Assembly (NCBI GenBank): GCA_013373595.1
Contig: JABXHO010000005.1
Span: forward strand, 1 to 44,575
Reading direction: 5' to 3'
DNA length: 44,575 nt
DNA from: Flavobacteriales bacterium
GTDB taxonomy: Bacteria > Bacteroidota > Bacteroidia > Flavobacteriales_D > Crocinitomicaceae
Positions within the stretch are counted from its first letter, which is position 1. Each line of letters begins with the position of its first letter. A program made the position numbers and the translations under genes. Below are positions 35,316 through 44,118 of the stretch, one piece after another. Under the pieces are notes generated by a model that worked only from the letters and a program-made list of their open reading frames with translations, was not told the origin of the DNA and ran no database searches.

Positions 35316-36939
35316 CGTGTTCGTTTTTGGTTAGCGATTGAAGCTGTTCATGAATAATTTTCCCCACCCGAAATGCATTTGCAGCAATAGTCAAGCTCGG
35401 ATTGATGCCCGAACTGGATGGAAAAAAAGATGCGTCCACAACGTATAGATTTTCCACTTCATGCGCTCGATTATTGGCATTCAATACGCTTTCTTCTGGG
35501 TCATCACCAAATCGACAAGTTCCACAGACATGCCCAAAATTGATATTGTTCTCGGTAGCTGTTACAACTTTGGTTGTTAACTCTGGTGCGAGTGATTTCG
35601 ATACCAAGTTGACCAATCGTTTGTTACGTCGTTTTAACTCGTCGGAGTAATGGTAATCGAGGTGGAATCCATTCGGAGAGCTATCATCCAATTCAATTCG
35701 GTTGTGCAAGTACGGAAGGTCTTCCAAGATCGTTGTAAAGGCCGAGCTTTTACGAAAACGTTGACTCGCCATTTCCGCTATCTCCGCCAGAGATGAACGT
35801 GATTTTCGTTTCGTCCATCTAGGATCTTTCTCTTCTACATATTCCAAATAGCTCCGAATTATGGGAGCTATCGGCTGTAATCCTACGGATTGAAACGTCC
35901 CAAGTTTTTCGCCTTCGCTTACATAGAAGTCGTTAACCGTTATCGATTTTATTGGACCTTTTGCACTTCGATCTTCCTGCTGATCTACCATGATAAAATC
36001 ACTTGTGTGCAGCATCAAATTCTTTCCTACAAGTCCTGACCCATTCGCCAGTCCATTTTTCCAATGAGAAGAAGTAGAGCGCAGCAAAATACTCGGAGTA
36101 ATGTAGGCTCCAGCAGCAAGTACGACAATTTTCGCATGTAATTCAATCGGTTTGCCTTTTCGTTTAGCGTGTACCTTTTTTACATGTGTTTCCGTTGCTT
36201 CCAATCGAACGACTTCACATTCTGTGAGAAGATGCGCATCTAACCCATGAACTGCAGGCAACAGAGATCGCGTTCCCGCATCACTTTTGCAGCCCCGAAA
36301 ACAAAGGTCTAGGCATTCCCAACACTCATCAATGTTGTGATACCCCACATGCGAACGGTACGGGTGCAACCCCGCTTTCTTCATCGTCGAAAAGATAAAC
36401 TGATCACGGTCGCTCAGCTCAGGAGCTTCTTCTAGTGCAGCTGACGGGTCTGAATTCAGCTCATCTTGTGTTCCACAAATTTTCATGTGCGCCTCCGCTT
36501 CGCGATAGAAAGGCACAAGTTCTTCGTATGAAATCGGCCATTTTTCAGGAATCGTCGAATCGCCAATTTCCTTAAAATGCTGCCTTGGTTCGAAATCCGT
36601 AGGATGAAAACGCTCTAATTGGGCGCCATACAAAATGGTTGATCCTCCCGTTCCACAACCAACAGGTCCATAGAAGTTTACCCGACCAAAAGAAGTGGTT
36701 CCTTGAAGGCGATTTGGCCATCTCCCTTTGAGCAAACGCACCTCGAACTCTGAGGTAACATCGGGGAAATCCGAAATGTGTTTTCCTTGCACGAACCTTC
36801 CTTTCTCTACAAACAAAACGCGGTTCCCGAGTCGACTCAATTCGTAACCAACGGTTGACCCACCCATTCCCGTTCCAACAACAATTACATCCCATAGCTG
36901 TTCTTCTGGGTTTTCCGGTATGTAGCTTTCTGTTTTCAT
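35308..36939 (-). CDS. GMC-family FAD-dependent oxidoreductase
   Basis: The product is 543 aa from the ATG at 36939, which overlaps the preceding glycosyltransferase stop as ATGA and is followed by the FAD-binding start DVIVVGTGMGGSTVGYELSR. GMC hallmarks follow: FYGPVGCGTGGSTILYGA, a CWECLDLCFRGCKSDAGTRS segment with several cysteines, VVLAAGAYITPSILLRS, and the C-terminal GTCRFGDD...NLYVVDASFFPSSSGINPSLTI. Members oxidise alcohols, often sugars or sterols. The product is probably cytosolic, as no signal peptide is seen. The translational coupling to a glycosyltransferase and a radical SAM gene suggests oxidation of a glycosylated intermediate (inference). Confidence 0.9.
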   Translation of the reverse strand: MKTESYIPENPEEQLWDVIVVGTGMGGSTVGYELSRLGNRVLFVEKGRFVQGKHISDFPDVTSEFEVRLLKGRWPNRLQGTTSFGRVNFYGPVGCGTGGSTILYGAQLERFHPTDFEPRQHFKEIGDSTIPEKWPISYEELVPFYREAEAHMKICGTQDELNSDPSAALEEAPELSDRDQFIFSTMKKAGLHPYRSHVGYHNIDECWECLDLCFRGCKSDAGTRSLLPAVHGLDAHLLTECEVVRLEATETHVKKVHAKRKGKPIELHAKIVVLAAGAYITPSILLRSTSSHWKNGLANGSGLVGKNLMLHTSDFIMVDQQEDRSAKGPIKSITVNDFYVSEGEKLGTFQSVGLQPIAPIIRSYLEYVEEKDPRWTKRKSRSSLAEIAEMASQRFRKSSAFTTILEDLPYLHNRIELDDSSPNGFHLDYHYSDELKRRNKRLVNLVSKSLAPELTTKVVTATENNINFGHVCGTCRFGDDPEESVLNANNRAHEVENLYVVDASFFPSSSGINPSLTIAANAFRVGKIIHEQLQSLTKNEHDD

Positions 36940-38069
36940 TTTTTGAGTATAATCTTGACGGCATTTTCCGTTCCATCCGATGCTTTGATACATCGAGCAT
37001 AATGCGCTAATTTTTCTTTCATGTACGCGTTGCACAAGACATCTTCAATTGTTTTGTTGAGTTGGTCTGTTGTGATTTCTTCCTGTGGCTTATTGATCAA
37101 AACTCCCAGTCCTAATTTTTCGATTCTACGTCCGATTTCTAACTGTTCGAGGTTATTGGGAAAGATGATCATTGGTCTTTCATGAAGAATTGATTCCATA
37201 ACGGTTCCGTGTCCTCCGTGACAGCACACAACCCGACTTCTCATCAAAGATTGTTCAAGGCTTCCAAATTGTTCACTGTGAACATTTTCACGATCTCCTT
37301 GCGCGTGTTCGGTATCCATTGCCGTAAGCAGTGAATAGTTCAGATCAATATTCTCGATGAGCCAAGGAACCAGATTTTGTGCATTTCCCGTGCTCCCAAA
37401 ACTCAAAAAAACATCGATTTTTGACTGATTCGAATTCTCTTTTTTGAGGCGTTTCCAACCTTTCCAATTAAAATGCCCGCACCAATGAACATTCGCGTTC
37501 TGAGACGAAAACTCCTGCTCCACCTCTTCTAACGAAGCAATACCTGGAACGAGCACAGTATCTTGGTTGAGCGGCAAGAAAAGTTGTCCTCTTACGCGAT
37601 TGTAAAAAGAAGGAAAACCAAGAAAATTACTGATATGAAAGACACGTACATTCTCGGTGATATTCATGTTTAGAATAGTATAGCGATAATCGGTTATGAT
37701 CACATCAGGCTTTAATTTCTGAATGAGAGCTTCATCTTGTTCCACCATTTTTCTTAGAAAATCTACTCTGATTTGCATCTCTTCCGAGCTGAGGTCATTT
37801 GCACTATTCAAATTCCTTATGTCATGCTCCTCACCTTCTTCGAAGGACACAATTTTTCCAAACGACCGAGAACTATCTGGTGGCATCTCAATCGAAGGAT
37901 GTATCACAATTTCCTCAGGTAAAACATGGAATAAAGTATTGTAATGGTCGCATGCAGCAATGTGTACTTCTGCGTTGTATTCAAACAACTTCTCCGCAAG
38001 AGCAAACGTACGGGCCAAATGACCCAGTACGTTGCTTAGCGGTAAAAAAAGTACCCTTGTTCCAGTCAT
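36936..38069 (-). CDS. UGT/MGT-type (GT1) glycosyltransferase
   Basis: The product is 377 aa from the ATG at 38069 (MTGTRVLFLPLSNVLGHLAR), chosen because it matches the family N-terminus and sits 7 bp after the previous stop. It is a GT-B fold with the N-terminal acceptor half, then the donor half: VFLSFGSTGNAQNLVPWL, VVCCHGGHGTVMESILHERPMIIFP and LEQLEIGRRIEKLGLGVLI, the nucleotide-sugar-binding signature of family 1 (macrolide and natural-product glycosyltransferases). It uses an activated sugar, probably in the cytosol. Its stop overlaps the GMC gene start, so both are produced together. Confidence 0.9.
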   Translation of the reverse strand: MTGTRVLFLPLSNVLGHLARTFALAEKLFEYNAEVHIAACDHYNTLFHVLPEEIVIHPSIEMPPDSSRSFGKIVSFEEGEEHDIRNLNSANDLSSEEMQIRVDFLRKMVEQDEALIQKLKPDVIITDYRYTILNMNITENVRVFHISNFLGFPSFYNRVRGQLFLPLNQDTVLVPGIASLEEVEQEFSSQNANVHWCGHFNWKGWKRLKKENSNQSKIDVFLSFGSTGNAQNLVPWLIENIDLNYSLLTAMDTEHAQGDRENVHSEQFGSLEQSLMRSRVVCCHGGHGTVMESILHERPMIIFPNNLEQLEIGRRIEKLGLGVLINKPQEEITTDQLNKTIEDVLCNAYMKEKLAHYARCIKASDGTENAVKIILKK

Positions 38070-38076
38070 AAACGCT

Positions 38077-39108
38077 TTACGAAGCCGTTTGCTCTGGTTC
38101 AGGTGGACATTGTAAGGTAAAGCTACCAATGTAATCCATTACCTGCTTGAATGCTTTTTCAATTTCCTCGAATAAGGCATCGAAATTCGGGATGTCTGGA
38201 ATAGTGATATGGATGTTCAAGATGTCCATAAGTCCAGGAATTTTCAAATCGATGTTCAATGCAGATAGAATCTTCTGGAGCAAATCTTGAATTGGCTTGA
38301 GCGCTTCGTCGATCCACTTCGCAATTCCTTTGAAGAATTTGAAAATATCGTATAACGAGTACTCGTGAGGATATGGGATTGGGATCAAAATCTTGATATT
38401 CTTCAGGTCGTTTTCCAATGATTGAAGCAAGCTGATAAGTGGTTTCAGCGGACTGAGAACATCTTCGATTGCAGCAATAATTGGTTTTAGTGGGTTCAAC
38501 GCCTCTTGGAGCTCGTCTAGTTTCGAGTAGAACTCTTCGATGGTACTGCTCGCTGCTAACATTACTTTATTGAGGTCGGCTACAGCGGGTTCTGCAGTTG
38601 TTGAAAATTCGGTTAAAATTTTCAGTGACTTATCTTTTGGTGCGCCATTTGGAAGGCTTTGAACACATGAGTACACACCTTTGAATTTATTCAAGAAGGT
38701 TTGGGATTTTTGTTGCACTTCCTGCGTTGCATTGATCGCTTTTTCTAGCACGGGATCCAGTTTCGACAAGGCATTTCTAAGAGGTTTCACAAGTGATTCA
38801 ATCTTATCTGCTGCCTTTTTTGCCTCCTTTACTTCAGGCTGAAGCACAGAGATCGCCTCTTTTACGGGAGCTGCTGCTTCTCCTACCTCGGGAATAATCG
38901 AAACAAAGGTTAACAATTCATTGGCTGTGGTCAAATCTTCATCTAATTCTGTCAGATCATCGTCGACCGTCTTCGAATAGGTTAATACTTTAATGATTTG
39001 ATCGAGATTTGCCTTCAAATGCCGAAGGTTTGCGTTCAATTTTGCCGCAATAATCGGGGTTTGTCCCAGAGTTGCCACAAATTGATTCGTTGGTGATAGT
39101 GGTGCCAT
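38077..39108 (-). CDS. Unrecognised amphipathic helical protein heading the island operon
   Basis: The 343-aa product has no signal peptide and no named domain. It is almost entirely amphipathic helices with hydrophobic residues spaced in 3-4 patterns (TELDEDLTTANELLTF, SVLQPEVKEAKKAADKIES, LDELQEALNPLKPII, LLQSLENDLKNIKILIPI). A conspicuous short strand-like part follows (LKIPGLMDILNIHITIPDIP). Cysteines are few (one midway, one near the C-terminal PPEPEQ end). It starts the minus-strand unit followed by GT1, GMC and radical SAM genes, so it could be a structural partner, a carrier or the modified substrate. None of these can be decided from sequence. Confidence 0.75.
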   Translation of the reverse strand: MAPLSPTNQFVATLGQTPIIAAKLNANLRHLKANLDQIIKVLTYSKTVDDDLTELDEDLTTANELLTFVSIIPEVGEAAAPVKEAISVLQPEVKEAKKAADKIESLVKPLRNALSKLDPVLEKAINATQEVQQKSQTFLNKFKGVYSCVQSLPNGAPKDKSLKILTEFSTTAEPAVADLNKVMLAASSTIEEFYSKLDELQEALNPLKPIIAAIEDVLSPLKPLISLLQSLENDLKNIKILIPIPYPHEYSLYDIFKFFKGIAKWIDEALKPIQDLLQKILSALNIDLKIPGLMDILNIHITIPDIPNFDALFEEIEKAFKQVMDYIGSFTLQCPPEPEQTAS

Positions 39109-39329
39109 TTAGTGAATTTTATGGTTAAAAATGAGTGGAACTATTCGTTCCTCGTAAAGACTAATCAGCCCAATTTTGAACTGATTCCTCCAAATTTAAC
39201 ACATCACCTCTTGAAAAAAACACGTAGAACTACCTGATTTTCAAATCTCGGGACAAACATCACTCCGTATTGAAGAACACAAACGACGAATGAAAGCCAT
39301 GGGAAGGTGTTCCTCTGTATGAGGAAACA

Positions 39330-39366
39330 AAAAAGGCACCTGAACGTGTATTCGAAGTGCCTTTTT
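39330..39366. terminator. Bidirectional terminator after mreB
   Basis: AAAAAGGCAC (39330-39339) pairs with GTGCCTTTTT (39357-39366) around a 17-nt loop. The run of T on the far side in the minus direction fits an intrinsic terminator 18 bp after the mreB stop. It separates purH-mreB from the island. The remaining intergenic sequence to 39108 shows a TAnnTTTG-type -7 (minus strand, 39191-39198) without a good -33. Confidence 0.85.
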
Positions 39367-39384
39367 ACTAAATATTATGATTTT

Positions 39385-40410
39385 CTAGTCTCTAATCAAG
39401 AACTGGAAGCGATCGATGTTTTTCAAACAAATAGCTGTTCCACGTGCAACGGCGCGAAGCGGATCTTCAGCAATGTGCACAGGAAGTTTTGTTTTCTGTG
39501 AGATTCGTTTATCCAAACCGCGAAGCATTGATCCTCCTCCTGCAAGGTAAATCCCTGTTTTGTAGATATCCGCTGAAAGTTCTGGTGGTGTCATCTCCAA
39601 AGCACTTAAAATCGCTTCTTCAATTTTCGAAATTGTTTTGTCAAGAGCGTGCGCCACTTCCGTGTAGGAAATCACGATTTCTTTCGGAATCCCCGTCATC
39701 AAATCTCGACCTTGAACTGCGTAATCTTCTGGTGCATTTTCCAATTCTGGAAGTGCTGCTCCAACGTTGATTTTAATTTCTTCCGCTGTGCGTTCCCCCA
39801 CCAAAATGTTGTGTTGGCGACGCATGTATTCTTCAATATCTTTCGTGAAATCGTCTCCCGCAACGCGAATCGACTTATCACAAACAATTCCTCCCAACGC
39901 GATTACGGCAATTTCCGAGGTTCCTCCACCGATATCGATAATCATGTTACCCATCGGCTCTTCCACGTCGATTCCAATACCGATTGCTGCCGCCATTGGC
40001 TCGTGGATGAGGTATACTTCTTTCGCTCCAGCATGTTCTGCTGAATCGCGAACGGCTCTTTTTTCCACCTCTGTAATACCAGAAGGAATACAAATTACCA
40101 TTCGAAGAGAGGGGTTGAATACTTTTCGACCTGGGCTCATCATTTTGATCATCCCACGAATCATTTGCTCGGCTGCTTGGAAATCTGCAATTACACCATC
40201 ACGAAGTGGACGAACCGTTTCGATCAATTTGTGCGTCTTTCCGTGCATTTGTTGTGCTTTCTTTCCGATTGCGACAACTTTTCCCGTTTGTATGTCCTTG
40301 GCAACAATGGAAGGCTCATCTACCACAACCTTATCATTCATGATAATAAGCGTGTTCGCCGTTCCCAAGTCGATTGCAATTTCTTGCGTTAAAAAGCTAA
40401 ATAATCCCAT
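39385..40410 (-). CDS. mreB: Rod-shape actin-like protein MreB
   Basis: The 341-aa product is the bacterial actin that organises the elongation machinery at the inner membrane. It has the phosphate-1 loop EIAIDLGTANTLI, the phosphate-2 loop NMIIDIGGGTSEIAVIA, VVAIGKKAQQMHGKT and IYLAGGGSMLRGLD. The N-terminal MGLFSF helix is a typical membrane tether. It lies 87 bp downstream of purH on the same strand and is closed by a strong terminator, so it is not in one transcript with mreCD-mrdA-rodA here. Confidence 0.97.
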   Translation of the reverse strand: MGLFSFLTQEIAIDLGTANTLIIMNDKVVVDEPSIVAKDIQTGKVVAIGKKAQQMHGKTHKLIETVRPLRDGVIADFQAAEQMIRGMIKMMSPGRKVFNPSLRMVICIPSGITEVEKRAVRDSAEHAGAKEVYLIHEPMAAAIGIGIDVEEPMGNMIIDIGGGTSEIAVIALGGIVCDKSIRVAGDDFTKDIEEYMRRQHNILVGERTAEEIKINVGAALPELENAPEDYAVQGRDLMTGIPKEIVISYTEVAHALDKTISKIEEAILSALEMTPPELSADIYKTGIYLAGGGSMLRGLDKRISQKTKLPVHIAEDPLRAVARGTAICLKNIDRFQFLIRD

Positions 40411-40497
40411 TTTTTTCCTCTCAGCTGATTTAGATCCCTCGCGAAATTTACTATTCGCCTTCGAAGGTATACTGAAATATTGAAAAAAGGTTCCCTT

Positions 40498-42039
40498 TTA
40501 GTGTTTAAAATGTCTATTTCCTGAAAAAACCATAGAAATTCCATGATTATTACAATAATCAATAGATAATTGGTCCTTGATTGACCCTCCCGGTTGGATG
40601 ACTGAAGTGATTCCAGCGTTGTCTGCAATTTCAACACAATCTGGGAATGGGAAGAAGGCATCCGATGCCATTACCGCTCCATTCAAATCAAAATTGAAGG
40701 ATTGCGCTTTGTGAATTGCCTGACGTAATGCATCTACTCGAGAAGTTTGTCCTGTTCCACTTGCCAACAGCTGTTTTCCTTTCGCCAAAACAATCGTATT
40801 CGACTTCGTATGTTTCACCAATTTATTGGCAAACAATAAGTCTTCAATTTGTTCTGCTGTAGGAGATGTATTTGTTCGTGTTTCCAAATCTTCCGCTACT
40901 TCCGTTTTGAAGTCTTTGTCTTGCTCAAGCACTCCATTCAATAGAGTTCTGAACTGACGTTTTGGGAATTCTACTTCTTTTTGAACTAAGATGATACGGT
41001 TTTTCTTTCCTTTCAATACTTCCAACGCGTCTTCATCGTAAGCAGGAGCGATGACCACTTCACAGAACAATTCGTGAATTTGTGTCGCGCATGCCAAATC
41101 GATTGGGCGGTTGGCAATCAAAATTCCTCCAAATGCACTTACCGGATCTCCCGCCAATGCATCTCTGTACGCTTGCGCAATCGTGGAACGTGTTGCCAAA
41201 CCACATGCATTGTTGTGTTTCAAGATCGCAAAAGTTGGATCGTCATTTTTGAATTCAGCCATCAAGTTAACGGCAGCATCCACATCCAATAGGTTATTGT
41301 ACGACAATTCTTTTCCATGCAATTTGTCGAACAAAGCATCCATATCTCCGTGGAAGATTCCTTTTTGGTGTGGGTTTTCACCATATCGCAACACCTTTGC
41401 AGGCTTCATGCTTTGCTTGAAAATTTCTTTTTCTCCCTGATTGAAGTAGTTGAAAATGTGCGTGTCGTAGTGTGAGGAAACGTCGAATGCATCTCTCGAG
41501 AATCCTTTTCTTTCTTCCAAACTCGTCTCGCAATTGTTTGCCTGAATGATTTCCAAAAATGGCGCGTATTGCTCTTTCGATGGAATGATTACTACGTCTT
41601 TGTAGTTTTTCGCAGCGGCACGAATCAATGAAATTCCACCGATGTCGATTTTCTCAATAATGTCTTGGTGCGAAGCGCCAGAAGCAACTGTATCTTCGAA
41701 TGGGTACAAATCAACAATGACCAAATCAATTTCAGGAATTTCGAACTCCGTGATTTGTTGTTGATCTCCTTCGTGATCTCTACGCGTTAAGATTCCACCA
41801 AACACCTTAGGGTGCAATGTTTTCACACGTCCTCCCAAAATGGAAGGGTAAGAAGTTAAATCTTCTACACGAACCACAGGGATATCGAATCCTTCAATGA
41901 AGGCTTGTGTTCCTCCGGTTGAGTAAATAGTTACTCCATTTGCATGAAGTTCTTTCACGATGGGTTCCAATCCACCTTTGTCGAAAACAGAAATTAGTGC
42001 TGATTTGATCGCTTTTCGCTGTGTCATAGCTCTTGACAT
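40498..42039 (-). CDS. purH: Bifunctional AICAR transformylase/IMP cyclohydrolase PurH
   Basis: The 513-aa enzyme does the last two steps of IMP synthesis: 10-formyl-THF-dependent formylation of AICAR and ring closure. N-terminal IMP cyclohydrolase (MGS-like): SVFDKGGLEPIV, YSTGGTQAFIE, LGGRVKTLHPKVFGGIL. C-terminal AICARFT: RYGENPHQKG, LKHNNACGLA, VSAFGGILI, and SDAFFPFPDCVEIADNAGITSVIQPGGS. Length is normal. Start is ATG at 42039, with a second ATG four codons later as an alternative. A promoter of the Flavobacterial type lies just upstream. Confidence 0.97.
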   Translation of the reverse strand: MSRAMTQRKAIKSALISVFDKGGLEPIVKELHANGVTIYSTGGTQAFIEGFDIPVVRVEDLTSYPSILGGRVKTLHPKVFGGILTRRDHEGDQQQITEFEIPEIDLVIVDLYPFEDTVASGASHQDIIEKIDIGGISLIRAAAKNYKDVVIIPSKEQYAPFLEIIQANNCETSLEERKGFSRDAFDVSSHYDTHIFNYFNQGEKEIFKQSMKPAKVLRYGENPHQKGIFHGDMDALFDKLHGKELSYNNLLDVDAAVNLMAEFKNDDPTFAILKHNNACGLATRSTIAQAYRDALAGDPVSAFGGILIANRPIDLACATQIHELFCEVVIAPAYDEDALEVLKGKKNRIILVQKEVEFPKRQFRTLLNGVLEQDKDFKTEVAEDLETRTNTSPTAEQIEDLLFANKLVKHTKSNTIVLAKGKQLLASGTGQTSRVDALRQAIHKAQSFNFDLNGAVMASDAFFPFPDCVEIADNAGITSVIQPGGSIKDQLSIDYCNNHGISMVFSGNRHFKH

Positions 42040-42062
42040 TTATTGAGGGTAAAAACAAAGCA

Positions 42063-42096
42063 CAAAAGTACTCCAAATTTCGTGGAGCCCTTGCAA
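42063..42096 (-). promoter_or_regulatory. Predicted purH-mreB promoter
   Basis: On the minus strand TTG (42094-42096) is followed after 23 bp by TACTTTTG (42063-42070), a full match to the Bacteroidota -7 consensus TAnnTTTG. It ends 23 bp before the purH ATG, a plausible leader. There is no equal match elsewhere in the gap. Confidence 0.55.
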
Positions 42097-42318
42097 AAAA
42101 CGATATAGTTTTCCACGAAGAGGGTAAAGTCATTAACAGATTGTTCGGTTTTTTCGGATTCATTACGCGGCCGCTTCTCGGTGTTTGATCCTTGCTCTAC
42201 GCGACTTTCTCATTGTCTGGTTTTCGGATAGTAGATGTTCGGGTAATCGGTTAACGGTTGTCGGAAAATCATCCATGGCTAGCGAGGAAATTGTATTTTT
42301 ATCTCGAAAAGGACAGTA

Positions 42319-42984
42319 ATGAAGCGAATTTGTTTGGTAGAAGACGAAGCTAGTTTGGCTGAGATGATTCAGTTGAATTTGGAACTGGAAGGATTTGAAG
42401 TGAAGTCATTTGACAATGGGCGTCTTGCTTCTGAGCATTTTTCAGAACAATTGGATTACGATTTATTCATTTTGGATGTGATGCTTCCTCATGTAAACGG
42501 CATTGATTTATGTAAACAGATTCGCTCACGATCCAATGCTCCTGTTTTGTTTTTGTCGGCGAAAGGAACCACTACCGATCGCATTCACGGACTGAAAGCA
42601 GGTGCCAACGATTACTTGCCCAAACCATTCAACTTAGAAGAGTTATTGCTTCGCGTAGCGGTTCTGACCCAACACCAATCCGAGGATGATGCAAAAATCG
42701 GAGAGTGGGAAATCAACTTTAAAACGTATACGATTTCGAACGGCACAGACACGCAATCCTTAACGAAAAAAGAGGTCGCGCTCATTCAGTTATTTATTGA
42801 GCGAGAAGGAGAAGTGGTTTCTCGCTCTGAGATTTTGGATCGGGTCTGGGGGAAGGATCAATTTCCGACTACTCGTACCATCGACAACTTTATTCTGAAT
42901 TTCAGAAAGATTTTTGAGAAGGACCCAAAACACCCAGAGCACTTTATTTCTGTTCGAGGAGTTGGTTATCGATTTAATCAGTGA
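42319..42984 (+). CDS. OmpR/PhoB-family two-component response regulator
   Basis: The 221-aa product has a receiver domain with acidic pocket (VEDEA, residues 7-11), phospho-acceptor Asp53 (FILDVMLPHVNG), the conserved Ser/Thr (LFLSAKG) and Lys (YLPKPFN). It is joined to a winged-helix DNA-binding domain (SLTKKEVALIQLFIEREGEVVSR, TIDNFILNFRKIFEKDPKHP, RGVGYRF). The usual histidine kinase partner is not adjacent in the window; the terminator just after the stop suggests it is transcribed alone or with a gene elsewhere. The 278-bp upstream region holds no other gene. Confidence 0.95.
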   Translation: MKRICLVEDEASLAEMIQLNLELEGFEVKSFDNGRLASEHFSEQLDYDLFILDVMLPHVNGIDLCKQIRSRSNAPVLFLSAKGTTTDRIHGLKAGANDYLPKPFNLEELLLRVAVLTQHQSEDDAKIGEWEINFKTYTISNGTDTQSLTKKEVALIQLFIEREGEVVSRSEILDRVWGKDQFPTTRTIDNFILNFRKIFEKDPKHPEHFISVRGVGYRFNQ

Positions 42985-42991
42985 AAATAAA

Positions 42992-43024
42992 AAGCGGAAA
43001 TAGTAGCAGATTCTATTCCCGCTT
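42992..43024. terminator. Bidirectional terminator between convergent genes
   Basis: AAGCGGAAATAG pairs with CTATTCCCGCTT with one mismatch, giving an 11-of-12 stem around a 9-nt loop. It lies 7 bp after the response regulator stop and 19 bp after the DUF4412-like gene's stop on the opposite strand. It probably ends both transcripts. Confidence 0.75.
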
Positions 43025-43043
43025 ATCGTAGCTGGTTTTTGGT

Positions 43044-44021
43044 TTACATCTTCATGAACGTGTAGTTATTCATGTTCAGCGTTTGTTTCGTTTGATTCAC
43101 TTCTTTCACGAGGTAGTCAAATTTTCCTTGATCTTTTTTCTCTACCATGTGTGCTTCCATCATGGTTCCTGTCAATTGTCCTTGTGAACCATAATTCGCG
43201 GCAGACGTCATTGACCCAAACATGGGAAATTGTTCAAGGTTTTGATACATCTCGACATTGATGTCATCGGTGTACCAAGCATTCATCGTCATATCTTCTG
43301 TTTCGATGTAATACTCGTCGCATGAATATCCAGCAATCGTTTTTGTGTTTCCTGTTTCTCGGAAGGTGTAATCTTCGTCATCTGGGATCGAGTCTTGGTA
43401 GTTTTCCATCGATTGGTTAATCTGATCCGTCATGAAATCCATCGAAATGGCTACCGCACTCATATCCGAATCATTGAGTACAATCGATGTATTGTTTTTC
43501 AAGTCCATCAATGATCGCGTTGATTCCCCTCCTTTTTCATCTTTGAAGATCACCATGAAGCAATCTACTCCATACGACATATCCATGTTTGCTGTTTCGA
43601 CTTTTTTCTTTGGTTTTTCTTGAGATTTCATCTCTACCTTAAACTCAATATCCAGCGTGTAAGAACTTTCATATTTGGCATTGAGCATTCCACCAAAATC
43701 GAATCCTGATGCCTGCGATTTAGCCTCATTTTGTGAACCACTTTCACTCCCATTTGAATCATCCGAACTACTCACAGAACCCGATGATTTCTTTTCCGAA
43801 GAGACAGAACCTGGTCGTTTTCTCTTTTTGAATAAGCTATCGAGCGCCTGATCCGTTTTCTCTCCAGTTTTATTGACAACTTTGTCTTCAATTTTTCGCT
43901 CCGTATTCTCTTTGATTCGTTCTTGTATTCTTTTTCCGAGCTGAGCATGTGTATTGCCAGCCACAAACACGAACAACAAAGTGCTAAAAAGTAAAGTCGA
44001 TGAGATGTTTAATCGTGCCAT
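43044..44021 (-). CDS. Secreted DUF4412-like protein
   Basis: The 325-aa product has a signal peptide (STLLFSTLLFVFVAGNTHAQ), then a Lys/Glu-rich helix, a Ser/Asp-rich linker (about 70-100) and a C-terminal domain. The latter has TLDIEFKVEMKSQ, DMSYGVDCFMVIFKDE, KTIAGYSCDEYYIETEDMTM and AWYTDDINVE, the pattern of DUF4412 proteins common in Bacteroidota (periplasmic or lipoprotein-like, function unknown). A cysteine lies in the CDEYYIE element. A good TTG-N22-TAnnTTTG promoter lies 25 bp upstream of its ATG. Confidence 0.75.
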   Translation of the reverse strand: MARLNISSTLLFSTLLFVFVAGNTHAQLGKRIQERIKENTERKIEDKVVNKTGEKTDQALDSLFKKRKRPGSVSSEKKSSGSVSSSDDSNGSESGSQNEAKSQASGFDFGGMLNAKYESSYTLDIEFKVEMKSQEKPKKKVETANMDMSYGVDCFMVIFKDEKGGESTRSLMDLKNNTSIVLNDSDMSAVAISMDFMTDQINQSMENYQDSIPDDEDYTFRETGNTKTIAGYSCDEYYIETEDMTMNAWYTDDINVEMYQNLEQFPMFGSMTSAANYGSQGQLTGTMMEAHMVEKKDQGKFDYLVKEVNQTKQTLNMNNYTFMKM

Positions 44022-44046
44022 GTCTTCAATAATTTGATTTACAGCA

Positions 44047-44079
44047 CAAAATTAGCGCGACATCCACCCTGTGTTGCAA
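44047..44079 (-). promoter_or_regulatory. Predicted promoter of the DUF4412-like gene
   Basis: On the minus strand TTG (44077-44079) and TAATTTTG (44047-44054) are separated by 22 bp, the Flavobacterial -33/-7 arrangement. The -7 ends 25 bp before the ATG at 44021. This spacing is almost the same as for the purH promoter. Confidence 0.55.
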
Positions 44080-44118
44080 GGGGAAGACCTCAAATCACAC
44101 CTAAGGGAAAACCCTTGG

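Noticed and set aside
39767-40483. Long open frame (238 codons) antisense to mreB
   Set aside because: It is the mirror frame of a highly conserved gene with strong codon bias; its translation has no domain pattern or signal peptide.
42166-42180. GC-rich GCGGCCGC patch in the purH-response regulator gap
   Set aside because: An isolated rare restriction-type site with no repeat or symmetry beyond itself; no vector-like sequence surrounds it.
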